NCBI GenBank assembly: GCA_947303695.1
Contig: CAMYYX010000004.1
Coordinates: 1 to 30,683, forward strand
Length of the DNA: 30,683 nt
Direction: 5' to 3'
Origin: an uncultured Prevotellaceae bacterium
GTDB lineage: Bacteria; Bacteroidota; Bacteroidia; Bacteroidales; Bacteroidaceae
In this document: positions 20,928 to 27,401 of the stretch, one piece after another
Position numbering within the stretch: position 1 is the first letter of the stretch
Layout of the letters: each line of letters opens with the position of its first letter
Translations under genes and position numbers: made by a program
Notes under the pieces: generated by a model
Database searches by the model: none
Seen by the model: the letters and a program-made list of their open reading frames with translations, nothing else
What the model was told of the DNA's origin: nothing

Positions 20928-21533
20928 ATGAAAAGACAAATTTCCATGATTGCACTGGCGATGCTGTTTGTGTTACCAGGCTTAGCACAAGAGAAGAAAT
21001 CACCGTCGTTCGACGAAGTAATCATCAGCCGCCGAAGCATCCGCAGCTACGACCCTACGAAGAAGATTTCCAAAGAAGAAGTTCGCAAGTTGCTTACTGC
21101 CGTTCAGGAGGCTCCGTCGTGGGCCAACCAACAGCCTACTAAATACTATGTGGCTATATCGCCTGAGAAACTCGCCGCTGTACAGGAGCTTGTCGGGGGT
21201 AACAAATCGCGTATCATCAATGCTCCTGTATTGATTGTCTCTACTTACGAGCGAGGCAAGTCGGGCTTTTTCCAGGGTAGTCCTGCCAACGAAGTGGGTG
21301 ACGGATGGGGTGCATACGATAACGGCCTTTCTAACTGCTATCTCGTATTGCAAGCTCGCACTATGGGTTTCGATACCCTTATCATGGGTATGCGCGAAGC
21401 CGATAAACTACGCAAACTGTTCTCTATCCCAGAGAAAGAAACTGTTATGGCAGTTATTGCTCTAGGCTATCGTAAGGGTGACCCAAGTCAACCTCGCCAT
21501 CGACAGCTAGATGATGTTGTGAAATTCTACTAA
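20928..21533 (+). CDS. Nitroreductase family protein with signal peptide
   Basis: FMN-dependent NAD(P)H oxidoreductase fold. The 201 residues from the ATG at 20928 start MKRQISMIALAMLFVLPGLAQ, a convincing signal peptide (cleavage near Ala20/Gln21), so the mature protein is probably periplasmic or membrane-associated. The domain shows RRSIRSYDPTKKIS (35-48, with the FMN-phosphate arginines), APSWANQQP, a GWGAYDNGLSNCYLVLQARTMG helix and the C-terminal IALGYRKGDP. Reaction and substrate are unknown. An upstream in-frame ATG at 20910 would place a charged extension before the signal and lies almost at the predicted transcript start. The gene converges on the rRNA methyltransferase with only 33 nt between. 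Confidence 0.88.
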   Translation: MKRQISMIALAMLFVLPGLAQEKKSPSFDEVIISRRSIRSYDPTKKISKEEVRKLLTAVQEAPSWANQQPTKYYVAISPEKLAAVQELVGGNKSRIINAPVLIVSTYERGKSGFFQGSPANEVGDGWGAYDNGLSNCYLVLQARTMGFDTLIMGMREADKLRKLFSIPEKETVMAVIALGYRKGDPSQPRHRQLDDVVKFY

Positions 21534-21566
21534 AATTGGAGGCACTGAAGAAAGGTCTCGCTATAA

Positions 21567-22394
21567 TTACTTATCGCTACGATAGTCTTTAGACGCTAAT
21601 GTCCGCTGTCGAAGGGCTTCGTACATAAGAATAGCTGCGCTGACAGAGACGTTGAGGGAGTCGAGCTTTCCTAGCATGGGGATGCGGATATGGGCATCGG
21701 CTGCTTCACGCCAAATGGATGTCAGCCCAGTGGATTCGGTACCCATAATGATGGCTGTGGGACGGCACATGTCGACGTCGTAGTATGCGTTGGAATCCTG
21801 GAGCTGGGCGGTGAGTATCTGTACACCCTGTTGCTTGAGCCATGCAATGCATTCCTCGCTGGTACATGCCACCGTGGGTACGGTGAAGATGGCTCCGATG
21901 GAACTGCGGATGAGGTTTGGATTGTAGAGGTCGGTGAGAGGGTCGCACACGATGACAGCAGAGACTCCTGCTGCATCAGCACTACGGAGGATAGCTCCGA
22001 GATTACCAGGTTTTTCTACACGCTCTAACACTACATATAAGCCTTTTTGCGTATTAATAACCAAATCGTTAAGGCTTTGATGTGGGGTTGTTACTTGAGC
22101 AATGATTCCTTCTGTTGACCCACGATAAGCTATCTTCTCATATACATAAGGTGAGACGAGGAAGCGACTGGTCAAATGCGAGAGGCTAGAGACGAATGTT
22201 GAAAGTTGGGGAGCCAACTCTTGGCACCAGAAGACGGCTTCGACTTTAAGACCGGCATCGATACAATGCTGGAGTTCACGTTGTCCCTCAATCACGAACA
22301 GGCCGGACTTCCTCCGTTCAGATGATTTCTGCTGCAGCGCCAGCAATTGTTTGATGCGTGGGTTTTGTGCGCTGGTTAACACTTCTTGTTGCAT
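21567..22394 (-). CDS. TrmH/SpoU family RNA 2'-O-methyltransferase
   Basis: SPOUT-class, SAM-dependent methyltransferase acting on the ribose 2'-OH of rRNA or tRNA. The 275 residues have an N-terminal substrate-binding domain (about 1-105; SAQNPRIKQLLALQQKSSER and GLFVIEGQRELQHC, the L30e-like type). The knotted catalytic domain carries the three SpoU motifs: ERVEKPGNLGAILRSADAAG, IIMGTESTGL and IPMLGKLDSLNVSVSAAI. This architecture is like RlmB or the TsnR-type 23S methyltransferases; target nucleotide cannot be told from the sequence. It diverges from typA; both have consensus promoters in the 230-nt gap. Confidence 0.92.
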   Translation of the reverse strand: MQQEVLTSAQNPRIKQLLALQQKSSERRKSGLFVIEGQRELQHCIDAGLKVEAVFWCQELAPQLSTFVSSLSHLTSRFLVSPYVYEKIAYRGSTEGIIAQVTTPHQSLNDLVINTQKGLYVVLERVEKPGNLGAILRSADAAGVSAVIVCDPLTDLYNPNLIRSSIGAIFTVPTVACTSEECIAWLKQQGVQILTAQLQDSNAYYDVDMCRPTAIIMGTESTGLTSIWREAADAHIRIPMLGKLDSLNVSVSAAILMYEALRQRTLASKDYRSDK

Positions 22395-22417
22395 ATTGCC
22401 ATATCGTTTATTGTCTG

Positions 22418-22449
22418 CAAAATTAAGTAATTAATTTGAAATTGACAAA
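22418..22449 (-). promoter_or_regulatory. rRNA methyltransferase promoter
   Basis: On the minus strand TTTG (22449-22446), a 20-nt spacer and TAATTTTG (22425-22418) match the consensus. The start falls near 22411, about 17 nt before the ATG. Confidence 0.8.
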
Positions 22450-22461
22450 TATTTATTAATA

Positions 22462-22482
22462 GTCAATTGTCAATTATCAATT
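22462..22482. repeat. Heptamer repeat (GTCAATT, GTCAATT, ATCAATT)
   Basis: Three in-register 7-mers that run up to the typA promoter; the -33 TTG of typA (22467-22469) lies within them. Confidence 0.75.
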
Positions 22483-22496
22483 ATTTCGTACCTTTG
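22467..22496 (+). promoter_or_regulatory. typA promoter
   Basis: TTG at 22467-22469, a 19-nt spacer and TACCTTTG at 22489-22496. The start near 22503 makes a leader of about 125 nt, long for this genome region. Confidence 0.8.
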
Positions 22497-22500
22497 CACT

Positions 22501-22590
22501 CGAAAAATGCGATTAAGCCGAACATAATGCCAAGCGGAACCTGAGTTGGCCGAAGGTTGCTAGGACATTTTTGAGGCGTAGCATTTTGCG
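22501..22590 (+). ncRNA. Candidate structured typA leader
   Basis: A closing stem joins 22501-22510 with 22581-22590 (9 of 10 pairs). Inside, AACCT/AGGTT (22539-22543 with 22554-22558, extended by GC/GC across a bulge) and CCAA/TTGG (22530-22533 with 22546-22549) can form, the two crossing as a pseudoknot or as alternatives. No terminator-like T-tract follows. I do not recognise it as a known riboswitch. Two very short ATG-started frames (6 and 5 codons, from 22508 and 22527) look like chance. Confidence 0.4.
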
Positions 22591-22626
22591 TGAAACGAAT
22601 TTAAGGTAAAAAAGATACAAAAAGGT

Positions 22627-24435
22627 ATGCAAGACATCAGAAATATTGCAATTATCGCACATGTTGACCATGGAAAGACAACCTTGGTGGACAAGATGCT
22701 TTTGGCTGGTAATCTATTTAGAGAGAATCAGCAGACAGGTGAGTTGATTCTGGATAACAACGAGTTGGAACGTGAACGTGGAATAACGATTCTGTCAAAG
22801 AACGTATCGATTGTTTACAAAAATACGAAGATTAATGTGATTGACACTCCGGGACACAGCGACTTCGGTGGTGAGGTGGAGCGTGTGTTGAATATGGCCG
22901 ACGGATGCATCTTGTTGGTGGATGCTTTTGAGGGTCCTATGCCTCAAACCCGATTTGTGTTGCAGAAGGCATTGGAGATTGGCCTCAAACCTGTTGTGGT
23001 TGTGAATAAGGTCGATAAACCCAACTGTCGCCCAGAGGAGGTGTACGAGATGGTATTTGACTTGATGTGTTCATTGAATGCCACAGAGGAACAGTTGGAT
23101 TTTCCAGTAGTATATGGTTCGGCTAAGCAAGGTTGGATGGGTGAAGATTGGAAAGCTCCTACGAACGACATCACTTACCTCATGGACACAATCCTCAACA
23201 CTATACCTGCTCCGGAACGTTTGGAAGGCACACCTCAGATGTTGATCACATCGCTCGATTACTCTACTTATACGGGCCGTATTGCCGTTGGACGTGTACA
23301 TCGTGGTACGTTGCGTTCAGGACAGAACATTACAATCTGTCATCGTGATGGTTCAATGGAGAAGACGAAGATCAAGGAACTACATACCTTCGAAGGAATG
23401 GGGCATAGGGCGACAGATGCTGTAGAAAGTGGCGATATTTGTGCGGTGATTGGTTTGTCGAACTTTGAAATTGGTGATACTATCTGTGACTTTGAAACAC
23501 CAGAGGCTTTGCCTACCATCTCTATCGACGAACCTACAATGAGTATGTTGTTCACTATCAATAACTCGCCATTATTCGGTAAAGAAGGTAAATTCTGTAC
23601 CAGCCGCCATATCCACGACCGTCTGCAGCGTGAACTGGAGAAGAATCTGGCCTTGCGTGTAGAGCAGAAGGAAGGAACTACTGACCAATGGATTGTGAGC
23701 GGACGTGGCGTGCTGCACCTCTCAGTGTTGATTGAGACCATGCGTCGTGAAGGTTATGAATTGCAAGTAGGTCAGCCACAGGTCATCTATAAGGAGATCA
23801 ACGGAGTGAAGTGTGAGCCTGTTGAGGAACTGACAATCAATGTTCCACAGGAGTTCTCTAGCAAAATGATTGATATGGTGACACGTCGTAAAGGCGATAT
23901 GTTGTCCATGGAGGCACAAGACGACCGTGTAAACATAGAGTTTGAGATACCTTCAAGAGGCATCATTGGATTGCGTACAAATGTATTGACGGCTAGTCAA
24001 GGTGAGGCTATTATGGCGCATCGTTTCAAAGAGTATCAGCCTTTCAAGGGCGAGATGGTTCGTCGTGTGAACGGCAGTATGATAGCCCTTGAGAGCGGTA
24101 CAGCATTTGCTTATGCCATTGACCATCTGCAAGATCGTGGTAAGTTTTTCATCTTCCCACAAGACACGGTGTATGCTGGTCAGGTAGTAGGTGAACATGT
24201 CCATGAGAACGACTTGGTTGTGAATGTGACAAAAGCGAAACAACTCACAAATGTACGTGCATCTGGTACAGATGAGAAGGCACGTATTATCCCTCCAATT
24301 CAGCTTTCACTCGAAGAGGCATTAGAGTATATCAAAGAGGATGAATATGTAGAGGTTACACCTAAAAGCATGCGTATCCGCAAGATCATTTTAGATCATC
24401 TTGAGAGAAAGCGTACAAACAAGAACGAGCAGTAA
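22627..24435 (+). CDS. typA: Translational GTPase TypA/BipA
   Basis: Ribosome-binding GTPase of the EF-G family with roles in 50S assembly and stress adaptation. The 602 residues have all G motifs: G1 AHVDHGKT (11-18), G2 region ERERGITI, G3 DTPGHSDFGGEVERV, G4 NKVDKP, G5 GSAKQGW. They are followed by the EF-Tu-like domain 2, EF-G-like domains III and V (PSRGIIGLRTNVLTASQGEA) and the TypA-specific C-terminal domain (GTAFAYAIDHLQDRGKFFI; KSMRIRKIIL). Length is standard. It is preceded by a long, possibly structured leader and ends in a terminator whose stem overlaps the stop codon. Confidence 0.97.
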   Translation: MQDIRNIAIIAHVDHGKTTLVDKMLLAGNLFRENQQTGELILDNNELERERGITILSKNVSIVYKNTKINVIDTPGHSDFGGEVERVLNMADGCILLVDAFEGPMPQTRFVLQKALEIGLKPVVVVNKVDKPNCRPEEVYEMVFDLMCSLNATEEQLDFPVVYGSAKQGWMGEDWKAPTNDITYLMDTILNTIPAPERLEGTPQMLITSLDYSTYTGRIAVGRVHRGTLRSGQNITICHRDGSMEKTKIKELHTFEGMGHRATDAVESGDICAVIGLSNFEIGDTICDFETPEALPTISIDEPTMSMLFTINNSPLFGKEGKFCTSRHIHDRLQRELEKNLALRVEQKEGTTDQWIVSGRGVLHLSVLIETMRREGYELQVGQPQVIYKEINGVKCEPVEELTINVPQEFSSKMIDMVTRRKGDMLSMEAQDDRVNIEFEIPSRGIIGLRTNVLTASQGEAIMAHRFKEYQPFKGEMVRRVNGSMIALESGTAFAYAIDHLQDRGKFFIFPQDTVYAGQVVGEHVHENDLVVNVTKAKQLTNVRASGTDEKARIIPPIQLSLEEALEYIKEDEYVEVTPKSMRIRKIILDHLERKRTNKNEQ

Positions 24436-24472
24436 AAACTGCATATTGCGTAAAGTAAAGTGCAGTTTTTTT
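24434..24472 (+). terminator. typA terminator
   Basis: A 10-bp stem AAAAACTGCA/TGCAGTTTTT (24434-24443 with 24461-24470) is followed by TT. It starts within the stop codon. Confidence 0.85.
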
Positions 24473-24522
24473 GAGAGGTTTTTGCACATAACGATTGTTT
24501 TGTGTGCGCAAATCCCGAAATA

Positions 24523-24550
24523 ATTATGAGTTATGCATTCTGCATTATGA
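24523..24550. repeat. Degenerate heptamer block before acpP
   Basis: Four in-register 7-mers: ATTATGA, GTTATGC, ATTCTGC, ATTATGA. They end 9 nt before the acpP -7 box. Confidence 0.75.
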
Positions 24551-24559
24551 ATAAATTTG

Positions 24560-24567
24560 TAACTTTG
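24560..24567 (+). promoter_or_regulatory. acpP promoter -7 box
   Basis: TAACTTTG followed by CAGCGCAAAA, identical to the greA promoter at this point. No clear -33 TTTG; that position falls in the heptamer block. Leader about 60 nt, AT-rich. Confidence 0.7.
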
Positions 24568-24632
24568 CAGCGCAAAAAATAATCGAAAAGATTTAAACAA
24601 AATAATTAATTAACAATTAAAAATTTAAGATT

Positions 24633-24869
24633 ATGTCTGAAATTGAATCAAGAGTAAAAGCTATCATCGTTGATAAGCTTGGCGTAGACGAAGCAGAAGT
24701 TAAGCCAGAAGCAAGTTTCACTAACGACCTCGGTGCTGACTCTCTCGACACTGTAGAACTTATCATGGAATTCGAGAAAGCTTTCGGTATCAGCATTCCA
24801 GATGACCAGGCTGAAAAGATTTCAACAGTAGCAGATGCTATCAAGTACATCGAAGAGAACGCAAAATAA
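24633..24869 (+). CDS. acpP: Acyl carrier protein
   Basis: Carries growing acyl chains in type II fatty-acid synthesis on a 4'-phosphopantetheine arm. The 78 acidic residues hold the attachment motif GADSLDTVELIMEFE with Ser37, and the final helix KISTVADAIKYIEEN. Length and composition are standard. It has its own promoter and is followed by a strong hairpin with a T-tract before fabF, which would let ACP, normally very abundant, be made in excess over the downstream enzymes. Confidence 0.97.
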   Translation: MSEIESRVKAIIVDKLGVDEAEVKPEASFTNDLGADSLDTVELIMEFEKAFGISIPDDQAEKISTVADAIKYIEENAK

Positions 24870-24886
24870 TTGTATTTAGCAACAAT

Positions 24887-24955
24887 AACCATTTACGGTG
24901 CTCCGCTCTTTATATTTAATAAGGTGTGGTGGACAGTAAATGGTTTTTTAATTTT
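24887..24955 (+). terminator. Long hairpin and T-tract between acpP and fabF
   Basis: The 59 nt at 24887-24945 fold as two 27-nt arms around an ATTTA loop with about 23 pairs. There is a 10-bp perfect base AACCATTTAC/GTAAATGGTT, a partly paired 6x6 internal loop, CCGC/GTGG, a T-T mismatch and CTTTAT/ATAAGG. TTTTTTAATTTT follows. It overlaps a possible GTG start at 24926, supporting the fabF ATG at 24962. It is placed to be a partial terminator (attenuator). Confidence 0.75.
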
Positions 24956-24961
24956 AAAGAT

Positions 24962-26227
24962 ATGGAATTAAAAAGAGTCGTCGTAACAGGTATCGGTGCC
25001 GTATCTCCACTAGGAAACACAGCAACTGAGACTTGGGAGAACTTGAAGAAAGGTGTCAGCGGATGTGGCCCGATTACTCAGTTTGATGCTTCTGCATTCA
25101 AAACACAGTTTGCTTGCGAAGTAAAGAACTTCGATCCAGCACAGTATGGCATCGACCGTAAGGAAGCTCGCAAGATGGATCGCTACTCTATGTTTGCTCT
25201 TGCAGCAGCAAAGCAGGCAGTAGAAGATGCAGGGATCGACCTCGAGAACGAGGACAAAAATGAAATAGGTGTTATACTTGGTGTTGGTATTGGTGGTATT
25301 CGCTCTTTCGAGGAAGAGGTATCAAACTATGCTATCAACGGCCCAACTCAAGGTCCTAAGTATAATCCGTTCTTCATTCCAAAGATGATTGCCGATATGG
25401 CAGCAGGTTTGGTTTCTATTCAGTATGGCTTCCATGGACCAAACTATGCAACAGCATCTGCATGTGCTTCTTCATCGAACGCATTGGCTGACGCATTTAA
25501 CCTCCTACGTCTGGGTAAGGCAAACATGATTCTCTCTGGTGGTGCAGAAGCTGCTATTACAGCTTCTGGTATCGGAGGATTCAATGCTCTGCATGCCCTC
25601 TCAACCCGTAATGATGATCCTCAGGGAGCAAGCCGTCCATTCAGCGCAAGCCGTGATGGATTCGTAACAGGTGAAGGTTCTGCCATCATCGTATTGGAAG
25701 AGTTGGAACATGCAAAAGCTCGTGGTGCAAAGATCTACGCAGAGATGGTAGGTGCGGGTATGTCAGCTGACGCACATCATATCACAGCTTCCCATCCAGA
25801 AGGATTCGGTGCTAAACTCGTGATGGAACGTGCATTGAAAGATGCAAACTTGAAGCCAGAGGATGTAGATTACATCAATGTTCATGGAACATCTACTCAT
25901 GTTGGTGACATCTCTGAGGCAAAAGCCATCAAAGAAGTGTTTGGTGAGGCAGCTTACAAGCTTAACATCAGTTCAACGAAGTCAATGACAGGTCACCTTC
26001 TTGGTGCTGCTGGTGGACTTGAAGCTATGGCAACCATCCTCGCTGTTAAGAACGATATTGTCCCTCCAACTATTAATCATACTGAAGGTGACAACGACGA
26101 GGAAATCGATTATAAACTGAACTTCACATTCAATAAGGCACAGAACCGTACTGTCAATGTTGGTATTAGCAACACTTTCGGTTTCGGTGGCCATAATGCA
26201 TGTGTTGTATTCAAAAAGTATAACTAA
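24962..26227 (+). CDS. fabF: Beta-ketoacyl-ACP synthase II
   Basis: Elongating condensing enzyme of fatty-acid synthesis (KAS II), joining acyl chains with malonyl-ACP. From the ATG at 24962 it has 421 residues: RRVVVTG-like start KRVVVTGIGAVSPLG, the nucleophile Cys168 in ATASACASSSNA, and His308 (VHGTSTHVGD) and His345 (KSMTGHLLGAAGG) completing the Cys-His-His triad. The C-terminal SNTFGFGGHNAC is typical. Most KAS II have HGTST followed by P; the His here is a mild variant. An in-frame GTG at 24926 is rejected because it falls inside the acpP-fabF hairpin. The rnc start follows the stop by 2 nt. Confidence 0.97.
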   Translation: MELKRVVVTGIGAVSPLGNTATETWENLKKGVSGCGPITQFDASAFKTQFACEVKNFDPAQYGIDRKEARKMDRYSMFALAAAKQAVEDAGIDLENEDKNEIGVILGVGIGGIRSFEEEVSNYAINGPTQGPKYNPFFIPKMIADMAAGLVSIQYGFHGPNYATASACASSSNALADAFNLLRLGKANMILSGGAEAAITASGIGGFNALHALSTRNDDPQGASRPFSASRDGFVTGEGSAIIVLEELEHAKARGAKIYAEMVGAGMSADAHHITASHPEGFGAKLVMERALKDANLKPEDVDYINVHGTSTHVGDISEAKAIKEVFGEAAYKLNISSTKSMTGHLLGAAGGLEAMATILAVKNDIVPPTINHTEGDNDEEIDYKLNFTFNKAQNRTVNVGISNTFGFGGHNACVVFKKYN

Positions 26228-26229
26228 TT

Positions 26230-27387
26230 GTGAATCTCAGTATCGAGAATACAATTGATCGTGTAAGGCTCTTGCTCCGTAAGGATAAGGAGCCTTACTT
26301 ACGATTGTATAACATTATGGGGTTCTATCCTCATGACCTTTCACTTTATCGAGTGGCTTTGATGCATCGTTCCACTACATCGACCAATCGGAAGATGAGG
26401 CATGTCAACAATGAGCGTCTTGAGTTTCTGGGTGATGCGATTCTTGGAGCAGTCGTAGCAGATATTGTTTATGACCGTTACAAGAAGCAGCAAGAAGGAT
26501 TTCTGACCACCCTTCGTAGTAAGATTGTGAAGCGCGAGACCCTCAATGAATTGGCCGTGAAAATCGGGCTAGACAAACTTGTCATCCACTCTGAGCGTAT
26601 GATTGCTGCTCATAATAACTATATGAACGGCAATGCGTTCGAAGCATTTATAGGTGCAATCTATATGGATAGAGGGTATGAATATTGCATGTATTTCATG
26701 AAAGAACGCATACTTCAGGACTTTATCGATATAGACAGAATGTCGAACAAAGAGGAGAACTATAAGAGTAAGATTATTGAGTGGTGTCAACATTATCAGT
26801 GCCAGTTCGACTTTGTAGTGACAGACGAAAAAATGGAATCGGGCAATGCTCCTAAGTTTTTTTCGGAGGTGCGCATTGAGGATGTTGTATGCGGAAAAGG
26901 TACTGGTTATTCCAAGAAAGAGAGTCATCAGCAGGCGGCACAACAGGCATACAGAAAAGTACAAAGTGATGTTAAGTTCGTGAATATGTTGATTGATAGA
27001 CGTAATCAGCGTATCAATGGGAAAAAAGAGGCTCAGCCACAGCAATCACAAAAGCAACAATCCCAACCCCAGCAGCAACAACAGTTACAAAGGCAGCAAC
27101 CTCAATCACAACCACTACAACCTAAGCAACCTTTACAACAGCCACTTCAGACATCTTTGCCAGAAGTGAAGCCTGAGACGAAGAAGACAAGAAGAAGGAC
27201 GAAAGAAACGATTGAAGTAAAGGAGAAACCTGCAAAGGAAGTTAAACCGGTGAAGAAGTCAACGGCAAAAACTGAGGAAGCTAACCCTGTAAAGGTGGCA
27301 AATCCTGTAACAGAAGAAGCACCCCAGAAAAAGCCTAGAAGACGCACAAGTGCTGTTAAGAAAACAAAACCGATACCAGAAGAATAA
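26230..27387 (+). CDS. rnc: Ribonuclease III with long C-terminal tail
   Basis: Double-strand-specific endoribonuclease for rRNA processing and mRNA/sRNA decay. The 385 residues comprise the catalytic domain (about 25-165; signature NERLEFLGDAIL with Glu62, Glu65 and Asp69; NAFEAFIGAIYMD with Glu138), a dsRNA-binding domain (about 175-248; FSEVRIED, GTGYSKKESHQQAAQQAYRKV) and an unusual 125-residue tail. The tail is Gln-rich (about 268-308), then Lys/Arg/Pro/Thr-rich with two RRRT clusters. In E. coli numbering Asp114 is replaced by Asn135. The GTG start at 26230 is supported by homology of MNLSIENTIDRVRLLLRKD to Bacteroidales RNase III; it is 2 nt after fabF. The usual length is about 220-300 residues. 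Confidence 0.95.
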   Translation: MNLSIENTIDRVRLLLRKDKEPYLRLYNIMGFYPHDLSLYRVALMHRSTTSTNRKMRHVNNERLEFLGDAILGAVVADIVYDRYKKQQEGFLTTLRSKIVKRETLNELAVKIGLDKLVIHSERMIAAHNNYMNGNAFEAFIGAIYMDRGYEYCMYFMKERILQDFIDIDRMSNKEENYKSKIIEWCQHYQCQFDFVVTDEKMESGNAPKFFSEVRIEDVVCGKGTGYSKKESHQQAAQQAYRKVQSDVKFVNMLIDRRNQRINGKKEAQPQQSQKQQSQPQQQQQLQRQQPQSQPLQPKQPLQQPLQTSLPEVKPETKKTRRRTKETIEVKEKPAKEVKPVKKSTAKTEEANPVKVANPVTEEAPQKKPRRRTSAVKKTKPIPEE

Positions 27388-27401
27388 AGAGAATCAGAAC
27401 A

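Noticed and set aside
22508..22541. Tiny upstream ORFs (6 and 5 codons) in the typA leader
   Set aside because: No ribosome-binding signal or regulatory codon run; such frames are expected by chance.
24926..24961. GTG start that would extend fabF by 12 codons
   Set aside because: The extension lies inside the acpP-fabF hairpin and T-tract and does not match the usual KAS II N-terminus, which begins at the ATG at 24962.
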